Positions 11,760 through 21,516 of a stretch of DNA of 61,751 nt are shown one piece after another; the first letter of the stretch is position 1; every line of letters starts with the position of its first letter. A model generated the notes under the pieces. The model saw only the letters and a program-made list of their open reading frames with translations, had not been told where the DNA came from and searched no databases. The position numbers and the translations under genes are program-made. The DNA is from Smittium mucronatum (taxonomy: Eukaryota; Kickxellomycota; Harpellomycetes; Harpellales; Legeriomycetaceae), in the NCBI GenBank assembly GCA_001953115.1, contig LSSL01000174.1:1-61751 (forward strand). The letters are read 5' to 3'.

Positions 11760-13450
11760 GCCAAAATGTTCATTAGTATTATTGGCTACGATTTCTTGTC
11801 TTATTATTGAATAGTAAAGCTTAATTGACCATCATCTATCTACAAAGCTTTATTACTGGTGCACCTCGTTTGGCAATATTTATGGACGCTGGAGTGGAGC
11901 CAATTGTTGTCAGTTTGAGATCAATTAGATAATATGTATTGTTGGGTGATCAGGTATTTCATTTCAAGGTACATTATTAATTATTTGCCAATTAAATCGA
12001 AGCTTTTGGAATTAAGAGGGGGCTGATGGAGTCTGGCTAGTTTTGTTTTCCGATACGTATTGAAGCAACCGATTGTCAATCAGACAAAGCGAAGGCACTA
12101 GTCCATGCAGACTCAATTATTCGGTTGATGGTTCGTTTCGTTTATTGGAATCTCTCAAGTGGTGTATCCAGCCAAATATCCGATTATTAGCCAAAATAAT
12201 GTCCAACTCAGAGTTCTAAATTCCTATCCAGAGAGGTCCCTGGAATTGACTAATATATTTTCCAGATTATTGGATCGCTGATGGCACTCATCCAATCAAT
12301 GCTGCTTCTTGAGAGTTTTATGCAATATCAGATCAAAACATAATATCGGTTTCTGGGTAGTGTAATACTGATTCCGCTGATAGGCTTATTATCAAACTGC
12401 AGTTCACATATTTGCTAGAGAGATTTTGGAGCTCCATTTCCAGAACAAAAATTTTCAAATAAAAAACAATTAGAAAATTTTGCATTTGCAAAAGCTATGA
12501 GAACGGGCTGGTGCTGGATTTAATACATTCGTTATGTGAACAAATCTGCCTGTTAACTCCATGATACCACTTAGAGAAAAGAGGTCTGTTTGTTCTATTA
12601 GGCGGGTCATAATGAAAACTCCTGCATTGCAGGCTGTAAGCAAAAATACTCTAGATTATAGCCAGATTTGTCTGGGGCGAGGCTTCTGGGATGCTCCTTG
12701 TTTACTCCAACTGCTTCTTCAGTTCCATCCCGAGAGCGAGAGTTTCTCCCGATGTGGTTTGGAGGCAAAAACAGCTCGTTTTTATAGGTTAATTTGTCTT
12801 TCTATTCATGTATCGATTTGTAATTTAGTGCTAATATATCGATTCAGCTCCCAGATATTCCAGCTATTGGCTGTTCAATTATTGAGATCGTTTGTGACAT
12901 CCTTGTTTGAAAATCGTTTTCTTATTCGGGTTTTCAGCAGGGTTTCAGAGCCAACCGCAGTGAGCCGAACAATATGGCACGTATCATGGTTCTGCCATTG
13001 GTTCTATTTCGGATATAGGATTTGTATCTGATACTGTCATATAGCCAATTGGTGATTTGGCTTAGAATAAAGACATGTCTGGGCTAATTGCGGCAGAGTG
13101 GGGGGTGTCGACACCATCTGGATCGAGCCACCAAGTGTATGGGAAGACAGATGTTGAAAATCCCTGTCCCTATCTACTTGTATATAATGAGTTTTCGTTT
13201 CGGCATCCCTTTGTTCTTTTTTAGCACAGGTGGGTACTATAGTTTTGCTTTCTCAACTTCTCAATTTCTGTATTTCATTTTATCTTTTGTTTTTTTTCTT
13301 CAATACTTTGCCTTATGCTTCCCCCTATTTAATATCTTCCTTTATTGCTATTCTGCATCCCTTATCAACTTTCTATCATTTTAATTTGTCTTTTTTTTAC
13401 CCCCCTTCATCCTCTACTTTTGCATTTGTTTCCCTCTTCTTCTTTCTTCC
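11760..13450 (+). promoter_or_regulatory. Upstream region of the RhoGEF gene with CCAAT-type boxes and CT-rich leader
   Basis: G+C is higher than in the flanking AT-rich DNA. ATTGGCT or AGCCAAT occurs at 11781-11787, 12866-12872 and 13043-13049, with near matches around 11897, 13001 and 13055. The last 220 bp before the ATG at 13451 are strongly pyrimidine-rich (TTC/CTT stretches), as in many fungal promoters and leaders. A small ORF of about 50 codons (ATG at 13075) and a 156-codon ORF (12561-13031) exist but match nothing I recognise; they may be leader or chance ORFs. Confidence 0.4.
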
Positions 13451-16400
13451 ATGCTTTCCAGGCGCAAATCCTTCACTCAACCCGATGAGCCCATCGATTC
13501 CAAACCTGTCCTGTCTCCTGCTACTCCCCTTCCAATAGAACCCGATACTCAGATTCTGGAGCGCAATCTTTTCCAAAAAATTTCTCACTACTCCTTCTTT
13601 AATCGTTCAAACTTTAAAAAAAAATCTAAATTCCCTCAACCTTCAAAATCCTCTTTCCCTATACCCCAAAAATCCATTCTCTCCAAACCCCCTCTTAACA
13701 ATTCTACCCTTAATAAATCCGCCCTTAACAAAGCTCTTATTGAAGATCTCACTTTGAATTCTCGCAATCACAGCCCTGATATCATTTCTGTAGATTCTTT
13801 CTCTGCTCCTTTGGATTTAGTCTCTTCAAAAAGACCTTCTTCTCTAGAACAGCCTCCTTCCCCTTCTTATCAGGCCTCTGAAGATATTTTGCCTTCTGAT
13901 CCCGATTTATTACTTTCCAATAACACCCCCTCTTTATTCGATGATACCCCTCCCTTACTTGATGCCATTCCAACCTCTTCTGAAAACGATTTAAATCCTC
14001 CAATTCCTTCTTCTCCTAAAATGTTTGATTTTGATTCAATTTCCTTTGATAATGTAAATTTCTCCGGTTCCTTTCCATCCAATCCCCCCTTCAACCCTGA
14101 AACTTCAAAAAACAAAACCTCTTCTCCCAAAGCCTCTCCTGTTTCTACTAGTAAATCATCTACTTCTACCCCGATATCTTCCCCTATATTAAAACCTTCA
14201 ACTATTAAACGCCGCTACAGTATGAATCGCTTCTACTCCGTTTCCAATGGAGCTGATCCTCCTGCTCTTACTCAGTTACCTGAATCCTCAGTTGATGCCT
14301 CGATTTCTAGCCCGATGCCTAACCCCTCTTCCTCTCATCCAGATTTACCCGTGTCCCTTAATAGGGCCTCCACTACCAGGCTTCCTCCTACCCTTAACCG
14401 GCCCATACAAACTTATAATAAAAGTAAATCCGCTGAGGGCTTAGCTCCTTCTAGAGCACTCAATCGTACATATACCATCCAGCAGCTATCTCGAAAAGAA
14501 AGTTTTCCGGTACAATCATCTTTCCTTTTTAAATCCATTGACGGAAGTAAAAAAACTATTTCCTCTTCTGAAAATTTCACTTTTACAGCCCCTCTTGAAC
14601 TAGAGATGTCTAAACTTACCCCCGAAAATATTTCAGATACTCGCTCAAGTAGTCTTATAAATATCCATATCCAAAAAAGCCGCTCGCCTCCCCACAAAAC
14701 GGATTCTTTTGATGAAACTCAACCCGATACCTTTTCTAATGATTTATCTCTTAATAACACTTTTAGTTCAGATCCCCAACTTCTCAGTTCCTCCGATTTT
14801 TCACCGTCTATTAATGCTTCTGATGACTCCACAATTGTCAATTTGCCTGCCCGTGAATATTCGTCTCCTTCTATCTCTAAAAATAAAAGCGCACTTTCTG
14901 ACTCTGCACTTTCCGAATCTGATGCCATTTCTGAAACTGTAGCCAAGCCTCGTCCAATGTCTCCTATTCCAAACAACTCTTCCAACAATAAATCGCCTGA
15001 GGCTATGAGACTTCATGCTGCTAAAGAGTTGGTTTCTACTGAGAAAAGCTTCGCTGATAATTTATTTCTCATTAAAAAAATATGGATGGATCCAGTCTTT
15101 TCTTCAGCAAATTCTTCAAAACCCATTATTCCTTATAATGCCGCTAGAGTAATTTTTTTTGGTATCGATGAACTTTATTTGCATTCCCAGCAATTTTACA
15201 AGGAATTATCGAATGAAGTTGAAAATTATGAATCGGATTCTAACTCTCCCCACCATGTCAATGAGCTTAATATTGGTGTCTTGTTTAGATCGAGTAACAG
15301 AGTTTGGAATTTCTTTGTTTCTTATGTTGAAAACTATGGCAAAGCCATTGAGCTGTTAAATCAGCTTAGTGATTATAAGCCTTTCTTCAAATTCCAAAAC
15401 AAAATCATCTCTTTAAAAGAAAGCGGACGCCAGTCTCTTAAAGACATGCTGATGCTGCCCATTCAGCGTGTAATGAGATACTCTTTGCTTCTTAAAACAT
15501 TGGTGAAATATACCCCTATTGATATGCGCGATCATATCGAGTTATGTCGTGCTGTAAAAGTATCTAATCATTTGGCGTCAGTGGTCAATGAAACCCGTCG
15601 GATTCAAGAAGAAAATCTCAAAACTATTGAGGTATTCAAGTCCATCGAGAATTGTCCTGCTATTCCACCAAACTTTAAACGATCTTTTGTGTTTGAACAC
15701 GTAGTTTTGGAACTTGTTTCACGACAAAAGACTCGGATTATTGTTTTCAACGATTACCTGATTGTTGCTAGGTCCAATTCTTCAAAGAGCTCTGGTAGTG
15801 GGATTGGTTTAAGTGGTTCAAACCATCCATTGGAGTCTGGAACATTGGGAAATATTGGAAACTCTAATGGAATCTCATCTGGTAACATCTCATCAACTGT
15901 AGCGAGTCCATACAACGCAAATAGCTCTTCCAATAATGGCGAAAACAAAGATGTATGGGTGTTCTATAGCTATGCTCCCCTGAACCACACTGAAGTTCAA
16001 AATGCAGATGAAAATGCGCATACTTTGGTGACTGTTTTAGCACTAAATAGATACAGACCTCCAACAAATACTCGCCGTAGATCAGCTTCAGTGACCAATT
16101 TAGTTGATAAGTTGCCTGACTCGGTGAAGCAATTTGAGCCTGTTTCTAGAGCTAGCGATTCTAGTGATGCAAAATTTAGTCATGCTGAAATCAATGTTAA
16201 TAATACTGTTAACACCAAGGGATTCAAGTTGTCGGATGGGGTAAATTCTGGAATGGACCCATCATCCAACTGCGTTCCAGGGAGTGCAAACAGTAACTCT
16301 TTCAAGTCTAAAAGTAATGAGTCGAACTCATTAAGTCCCGGAAAATCGGGTTTCCAAGGAACGGCTCCCAATTTTTCCAGTAAAAACACATTTGGAAATA

Positions 16401-16951
16401 TTAAGTTTGAACATCAGGAATTAGCTGGCAGAACATCGAACAGCTCTTTTCTAAAAGGAGATTCGGCCCCATTGCCTAACTTTGGATTACCATCAGGGAA
16501 TGAATTGGCATCATTTGTTCTACCGCCTCCTCTGCGGACCCATGTTATTGTACTTCAACACCCGAACTCGGATAGCCGCCGATCATTCGTAAAGAACTTA
16601 CGAATTTCAAAAGAGAATTATGAGAATGCGGTGTTGGAGACAGCCAATAAACCAAAAAACTTTAGTTACGACCGAAGTTTGTTGGGAGTACAAAATCAAT
16701 CGATTCGAGGACCATTCCATAGCAATCCATCGTCTACATCAGGTATTATGGAACTGTTCTCGTCTCCACCGAATTCTTTGTTGGGGCTAGGAAATGAAAA
16801 CTTCCCGGAAAGCCAGTTTGCACGAGTGATTAATGATAACAGCGAATTTGGAGATGAGAACGAAGAATATTCGAGCAGCGATTACAGCTACTCTTCAGAG
16901 TCTAGCGATAGCGATTCAGAAAACAACGATCTTGTGAACACCCAATCCTAA
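13451..16951 (+). CDS. Rho guanine nucleotide exchange factor (DH-PH), 1166 aa
   Basis: This protein should activate Rho/Cdc42-type GTPases by promoting GDP release at the plasma membrane or cortex. Residues 1 to about 510 are Ser/Pro-rich, low complexity and presumably disordered. A Dbl-homology domain spans about 515-715: CR1 is AKELVSTEKSFADNL, and the CR3/alpha-helix signature LPIQRVMRY is at 669-677, followed by LLLKTLVKYTP. A PH domain follows but is split: strands near 740-777 (ending IIVFNDYLIVARS), a Ser/Gly/Asn-rich insert, strands near 833-867 (KDVWVFYSYAPL, TLVTVLALN), a second insert of about 165 residues, then HVIVLQHPNSDSRRSFVKNL near 1031-1052, which probably completes it. The tail is acidic and Ser-rich. 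The ORF has no apparent intron. The ATG was chosen as the first in frame after the CT-rich leader. The 5' half is pyrimidine-rich and the 3' half purine-rich on this strand. The 3' end is 39 bp from an N gap. Confidence 0.9.
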   Translation: MLSRRKSFTQPDEPIDSKPVLSPATPLPIEPDTQILERNLFQKISHYSFFNRSNFKKKSKFPQPSKSSFPIPQKSILSKPPLNNSTLNKSALNKALIEDLTLNSRNHSPDIISVDSFSAPLDLVSSKRPSSLEQPPSPSYQASEDILPSDPDLLLSNNTPSLFDDTPPLLDAIPTSSENDLNPPIPSSPKMFDFDSISFDNVNFSGSFPSNPPFNPETSKNKTSSPKASPVSTSKSSTSTPISSPILKPSTIKRRYSMNRFYSVSNGADPPALTQLPESSVDASISSPMPNPSSSHPDLPVSLNRASTTRLPPTLNRPIQTYNKSKSAEGLAPSRALNRTYTIQQLSRKESFPVQSSFLFKSIDGSKKTISSSENFTFTAPLELEMSKLTPENISDTRSSSLINIHIQKSRSPPHKTDSFDETQPDTFSNDLSLNNTFSSDPQLLSSSDFSPSINASDDSTIVNLPAREYSSPSISKNKSALSDSALSESDAISETVAKPRPMSPIPNNSSNNKSPEAMRLHAAKELVSTEKSFADNLFLIKKIWMDPVFSSANSSKPIIPYNAARVIFFGIDELYLHSQQFYKELSNEVENYESDSNSPHHVNELNIGVLFRSSNRVWNFFVSYVENYGKAIELLNQLSDYKPFFKFQNKIISLKESGRQSLKDMLMLPIQRVMRYSLLLKTLVKYTPIDMRDHIELCRAVKVSNHLASVVNETRRIQEENLKTIEVFKSIENCPAIPPNFKRSFVFEHVVLELVSRQKTRIIVFNDYLIVARSNSSKSSGSGIGLSGSNHPLESGTLGNIGNSNGISSGNISSTVASPYNANSSSNNGENKDVWVFYSYAPLNHTEVQNADENAHTLVTVLALNRYRPPTNTRRRSASVTNLVDKLPDSVKQFEPVSRASDSSDAKFSHAEINVNNTVNTKGFKLSDGVNSGMDPSSNCVPGSANSNSFKSKSNESNSLSPGKSGFQGTAPNFSSKNTFGNIKFEHQELAGRTSNSSFLKGDSAPLPNFGLPSGNELASFVLPPPLRTHVIVLQHPNSDSRRSFVKNLRISKENYENAVLETANKPKNFSYDRSLLGVQNQSIRGPFHSNPSSTSGIMELFSSPPNSLLGLGNENFPESQFARVINDNSEFGDENEEYSSSDYSYSSESSDSDSENNDLVNTQS

Positions 16952-16969
16952 TTGATCCGCACAAATTTC

Positions 16970-17540
16970 TTTTTTTTTTTTTTTTTTTTTNNNNNNNNNN
17001 NNNNNNNNNNNNNNNNNNNNNNNNNNNNNNNNNNNNNNNNNNNNNNNNNNNNNNNNNNNNNNNNNNNNNNNNNNNNNNNNNNNNNNNNNNNNNNNNNNNN
17101 NNNNNNNNNNNNNNNNNNNNNNNNNNNNNNNNNNNNNNNNNNNNNNNNNNNNNNNNNNNNNNNNNNNNNNNNNNNNNNNNNNNNNNNNNNNNNNNNNNNN
17201 NNNNNNNNNNNNNNNNNNNNNNNNNNNNNNNNNNNNNNNNNNNNNNNNNNNNNNNNNNNNNNNNNNNNNNNNNNNNNNNNNNNNNNNNNNNNNNNNNNNN
17301 NNNNNNNNNNNNNNNNNNNNNNNNNNNNNNNNNNNNNNNNNNNNNNNNNNNNNNNNNNNNNNNNNNNNNNNNNNNNNNNNNNNNNNNNNNNNNNNNNNNN
17401 NNNNNNNNNNNNNNNNNNNNNNNNNNNNNNNNNNNNNNNNNNNNNNNNNNNNNNNNNNNNNNNNNNNNNNNNNNNNNNNNNNNNNNNNNNNNNNNNNNNN
17501 NNNNNNNNNNNNNNNNNNNNNNNNNNNNNAAAAAAAAAAA
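16970..17540. other. Assembly gap (539 N) flanked by poly-T and poly-A
   Basis: N runs from 16991 to 17529. It is preceded by 21 T (16970-16990) and followed by 11 A (17530-17540). It lies between the 3' ends of two convergent genes. Homopolymers at both edges suggest the contigs ended where reads failed. Nothing can be said about the missing sequence; the apparent ORFs crossing it are artefacts. Confidence 0.95.
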
Positions 17541-17816
17541 GAAATACTGTAAATTAATATATACACATTTTATTGAATATTTTAACAGTTGAAAGAATAA
17601 ACTAGAACAGCAAAATTAATGTGGTGGTAAAATAGAGTGGTTCATTATATAAAATTTAAATTTCAAGATATTGGGAATGTCGAAAAGCAGTGATACAAAA
17701 GGATGGAGGTACTTTGAAGGGCGGGAGAGGTTCATAGATTTGAGGAGTAGGCTTAAGAAAAAACCAGAGATGTTAAAACAGGAACAGCGGCCGGGGGAGG
17801 GAGAAAAAGGCGAGGC
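17541..17816. other. 3' intergenic flank of calcipressin gene
   Basis: A 276-bp stretch between the gap and the calcipressin stop, presumably carrying its 3' UTR. On the minus strand, AATAAA-like or A/T-rich sequences near 17590-17660 could act in polyadenylation, but no site stands out. Confidence 0.35.
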
Positions 17817-18608
17817 TTAGATGGTGTTGGAAGGAGGGGCGGGAGTTTTGGGGAGAGGAGTTGGACATCTATCTATTATGGGAAGAGAGTATTTTTCATC
17901 AAGGCGAGATTTGTCGAAATCCTCGATAATAAAGGTGGGGACAGACTTATTAGGGACAAAGGTTTTGTTGTGAGAGGAGAAGGTAGGGGGGATGGAGGGG
18001 GATAGAGGGGTAGAATCAGAAGAGAAACCATCAGACTGAAGGGAATCGAGGGGTTCAAAATCAGAAGGGAAATCCTGAGCCAAGCGAGCAGCTTGAGAAT
18101 CTAAGCTAAAATCGCAATCAAAAGAAGCAACAGATACAACATCGTCCATATCTAAGGCATATACACCATCCTTCAGCTCTTCTAAAGCCGATAACAAGCT
18201 GTTATCCATGAAGACTTTGTTGGGACAATCTTCAGGTTGCTGGGTCCAGCCTAAAATAGGACTTCCGGGAGGGCTGATAAGTTGGAGCTTTTCGCTTTCT
18301 GGGACTGCCAAAAAATTATCCTGGATGGTTTTAAAATCGGTATTCATAGAGAAGTATAGCTTTAAAAAGTTTCCAGGCTCGATTTCAAAACCTTCTAGAT
18401 TTTTTTTGGCGGTTTCAGCGTCATATTTGGTGTTGTACACAACCAAACATCTAGAAAAAGATTTAAGTTTGCAAAAATGATATATGCGTCCATACAGTTT
18501 CAACTTTTCGAGTAGCAAGTTGGCGCAATTGTCGTTATACTTTGTAAATATCACAACAAGACTGTTTGTGGGATGAGAATCCAGGGAAACCATTTTCGAA
18601 TTAGTCAT
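17817..18608 (-). CDS. RCN1: Calcipressin (RCAN family), calcineurin regulator, 263 aa
   Basis: Calcipressins bind and modulate the Ca2+/calmodulin-dependent phosphatase calcineurin in the cytosol. Residues about 15-90 have the RRM-like fold pattern of the family (NSLVVIFTKY near 15-24, YGRIYHFCKLKSFSRCLVVY near 39-58, then a helix and FLKLYFSMN). The family hallmark ISPPGSPILGW is at 111-121, corresponding to the conserved SP-repeat box whose serines are phosphorylated in yeast and animal homologues. Near the C-terminus PTFIIED (224-230) fits a PxIxIT-like calcineurin docking motif, and a TPLPKTPAPP segment (250-259) resembles the family's TxxP-type tail. The length is usual for fungal homologues. 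It is a single ORF with no intron seen. It converges with the RhoGEF gene and diverges from PGS1. Confidence 0.88.
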   Translation of the reverse strand: MTNSKMVSLDSHPTNSLVVIFTKYNDNCANLLLEKLKLYGRIYHFCKLKSFSRCLVVYNTKYDAETAKKNLEGFEIEPGNFLKLYFSMNTDFKTIQDNFLAVPESEKLQLISPPGSPILGWTQQPEDCPNKVFMDNSLLSALEELKDGVYALDMDDVVSVASFDCDFSLDSQAARLAQDFPSDFEPLDSLQSDGFSSDSTPLSPSIPPTFSSHNKTFVPNKSVPTFIIEDFDKSRLDEKYSLPIIDRCPTPLPKTPAPPSNTI

Positions 18609-19481
18609 TTGGGAAAAAGTGCGAACGTAGAAGAAATTTTAGTCTAAAACTACAAAAAAATAAAGTACAAATATGGAAAAATGGAGATTTCATAAACAGA
18701 ACCCAAGAAGTCATAATTTTGTTTTAGGAAACCTCAAGGGCTCAGACTTACTTAATTGGGATAAATATGCATAAACCATTCAGCACTTCTCCTGCCCAAA
18801 TCTCTGCTATTATTTGTGGGGCTTTTCATGCACCAATCTGCATTTCACCAATAGACGGCCCTATCTGTAATGGCATTGAAAACATTGCTTTGGAAAAAGC
18901 CAACAATCTTTCTGGATTAAAAAAATCGAAAGAGCAGACTCGTTCATTCGCCCAATCACTTGATCCGAAAGGCCAGCAGAGCTTCAATTCGCTATACGAA
19001 TAAGCGTGTTTATTGAAATACTAAGCAGCAGCCACTGCCAATAAGATAAGCATATCCGATTATTAAGCCAATCCAATAAACGATATGTATTAGGAATCTA
19101 TGCCCAGCATATGGAGAGATTCGCTTAGGGACAAGTCGCTTCCCTAACAAGCTAATTCTATTTGGGAGATTCCTTTCAAGACATGACTTTTTTTTGCTGT
19201 GTAAGCCATTGGCTACAACTAGTTTTCAATATTTTCATACCAATAACCTTATTAAAAACATACTAGCTCTAATAAATCTTCCTTCTGTTGCCAATAGAAA
19301 ATATCCTATGTGGTTCAAATTCCTGATTAGCCAATATATTTGTACTTTTTCTTAGCTCTGTATTATCAAATTAGGAAGGTGGTAAAAATTTACTAGGAAA
19401 GTGTCTGTTCTCAAAGAGAATCTCGATGATATTATGGATTTAATGGCTTTCTTGTAACTTCGAAAGCATTTCAAAAGTAGA
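18609..19481. promoter_or_regulatory. Divergent promoter region between calcipressin and PGS1
   Basis: This 873-bp region contains a cluster of CCAAT-type boxes: AGCCAAT at 19066-19072 followed at once by CCAAT (19073-19077), ATTGGCT at 19208-19214, GCCAAT near 19290 and AGCCAAT at 19329-19335. The cluster lies within 420 bp of the PGS1 start. CCAAT boxes are classical binding sites of the HAP/NF-Y complex, which in yeasts controls respiratory genes. That would suit a mitochondrial enzyme, but it is inference. A 78-codon ORF (18767-19003, +) lies inside and is not recognised. Confidence 0.45.
18767..19003 (+). CDS. Unrecognised small ORF, 78 aa (doubtful)
   Basis: ATG to TAA, 78 codons, in the divergent region between calcipressin and PGS1. 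The product has no signal peptide, membrane span or family motif I can recognise. Three cysteines occur in the first half and the second half is polar. G+C is higher than in the AT-rich regions, but so is the whole promoter region. It could be a short gene, a leader ORF or chance. I consider chance slightly more likely. Confidence 0.2.
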   Translation: MHKPFSTSPAQISAIICGAFHAPICISPIDGPICNGIENIALEKANNLSGLKKSKEQTRSFAQSLDPKGQQSFNSLYE

Positions 19482-21516
19482 ATGTTTAGACCTCTGCCTA
19501 GGCTTGTTAATCGGTTCAAGCCATACAGCTTTTTTTATTCAGTTGATTCCAAATTCTTTTCAATGTCTTTTGTTTCAACTGATTTATTACCAAAAAGAGG
19601 TTTTAGTAGTCCTACCAAAGATTTCCTCAACGTTTTTAAACCTTTGTCGAAGGATCGTCCTTCTTTTTTAGTCAATAGCCAAAATGTTGATATACTTACT
19701 AATCCCGCAGATTTTTATTCTCGGCTAAAGGTAAACACCATTTCATCTTTTATTTACTTTATCAAATCTCTTTGTTTCTTGTATTTTTTTATGCAGAAAA
19801 ATATTCTTCAATCAAAAGAAAGGGTTGCCTTAAGCTCTTTGTATTTTGGAAATTCTGAACTTGAACTGGTAACGATTTGATATCCTAGTTATACATCTTA
19901 TTCCCAAGTAACTTTCACTTGTTTTTTAATTGTTTATTCTTAGTCCAGTAATGTGAAATTGTATAAAGTAGGTCTCCTGTATCGAGGTTGCCTTAGAGAA
20001 AAATCGCCTGCTAAAAGTTTACATATTGTTAGATTATCTAAGGGGTACTAGGGTAGAGAAAAATGGTAAAAGCTCCTTATCTATACTTTACAGGTTGGTC
20101 CAAAAATTCGGTCATGATAGGCTTATTTTAAGCTTATATCACACTCCTGATTTATCTGGGCTGAAAAAAAGGATATACCCCCAAAGATTTAACGAAACTA
20201 TCGGTGTTCAGCATATTAAATCCTATCTGTTTGATGACACCTTGATAATAAGCGGTGCTAATTTGAGTAACGATTACTTCACTAATAGACAAGATAGATA
20301 CATTGAGATTTCTGATTCTGCCCAAATTAGTCTTTACTTTTATGATCTAATGCATTCTATATCCAAGTTTTCTTACAAAGCTTTAAAATCTTCTGATTCT
20401 GCTCAACCTTCTCAAAATAATCCAATTGTTTCCCATTTTAACCTCAATCTACCTAATGGATGTCCCAGTCCCCATCAGAATCCAACTGCCTTTAGAAGCT
20501 TTGCTAATGATGTCATGGATTCGTTTTTTGAAAAATGGTCTAGCGAAACATATAGTGGAGGACATGATTTCTTTCGAGATCTTTCCTCTCTGACCACTAA
20601 TGCAACTGAAACTACATCTAATACCCATTCCGTTTCTGAAAATAGCGATACTTTACTAATACCCAGTATTCAAATGGGACCATTATCGATAAAGCATGAC
20701 GAGCACTTTACAAAGTTGCTGTTTGATACTATTGATCTTTACTCAAAAAACCAAAATGCTTGTCGAACTGACATGACTTCTGGATACTTCAATCTTGCCA
20801 ACATGCACAAAAACGCTATTTTGAACTCGTCTGGATGTTTCAATTTAATAATCGCTTCCCCCGAGGCCAATGGTTTTTATGGCGCATCTGGGATCTCAGG
20901 TCACATTCCAAATGCTTATTCTATGTTTGAATTAGAGTTCATTAGCCAAGTGATTAATAAAAATCGTTCTGACAAAGTAAAAGTTTATGAATTCTCCAAG
21001 AAGGGCTGGACTTATCACGCAAAAGGTTTCTCATTTTAATTTCCAATAATATAGCTTATATTCAACTTTACGTCTTTTATTTTAATCTTTTTACACATTA
21101 TTCCTTATTTTTTTCACCTTAATTTATTATATATTAAGGGTTCTTTTTTTTAATCATCTTTTTGTTTTGTAGGCATTTGGTGTTTTTTAAACCAAAAATA
21201 TCCCGTTTTGACTGTCATTGGATCTTCTAATTTCGGCGAGCGTTCTCTTAAGAGAGATTTAGAGGCTCAGCTGACAATAATAACCAGGAGCCCTACTCTT
21301 CAAAAAGTCTTATTTATGGTAAAACTAATATTCCATGAGTTTTATTTAGTCATGTATGTATTCATTCTAGATTTAAATAATGATTTTTTTTAGGAACTGG
21401 AGAACTTGAATCAGAATGCCAATTTAGTAACTAGAGATATGCTGATATCTGATTCTAGAAGAATTGCTCCAAAATGGATGCGTGCTGTGAAATCGTTTAT
21501 CAAAACCAAAATGTAG
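19482..21516 (+). CDS. PGS1: CDP-diacylglycerol-glycerol-3-phosphate 3-phosphatidyltransferase (Pgs1), 5 exons, 547 aa
   Basis: Pgs1 makes phosphatidylglycerophosphate from CDP-diacylglycerol and glycerol-3-phosphate at the mitochondrial inner membrane, the first step to phosphatidylglycerol and cardiolipin. Proposed exons: 19482-19730, 19797-19868, 19972-21025, 21173-21318, 21394-21516, all with GT-AG introns of 66, 103, 147 and 75 bp. The joined CDS is 1644 nt, and protein homology runs smoothly across each junction (for example ELEL/VSCIEVALE, HAKG/IWCFL). The N-terminus is Arg/Ser/Phe-rich without acidic residues, as in a mitochondrial presequence. It is a phospholipase D superfamily member: HKD1 is HIKSYLFD with H188, K190, D195; HKD2 is HAKGIWCF with H456 and K458, followed by VIGSSNFGERS. 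RFNETIGVQHIK and SGANLSNDYFTNRQDRY are strong family blocks. Yeast Pgs1 is of similar size. Intron 1 is a multiple of three and lacks stops, so a retained form would stay open there. Confidence 0.92.

Noticed and set aside
12561..13031. 156-codon ORF upstream of the RhoGEF
   Set aside because: No recognisable motif. It lies in a promoter-like region with CCAAT-type boxes, and its composition does not match the neighbouring real genes. It was left within the upstream region.
13782..16389. Numerous antisense and shifted ORFs inside the RhoGEF gene
   Set aside because: All are shadows of the 1166-codon ORF, with Ser/Pro-derived Arg/Gly/Glu-rich composition and no family motifs.
16916..17566. 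Long ORFs on both strands across the first N run
   Set aside because: They consist almost entirely of unknown bases plus Phe or Lys homopolymer translation.
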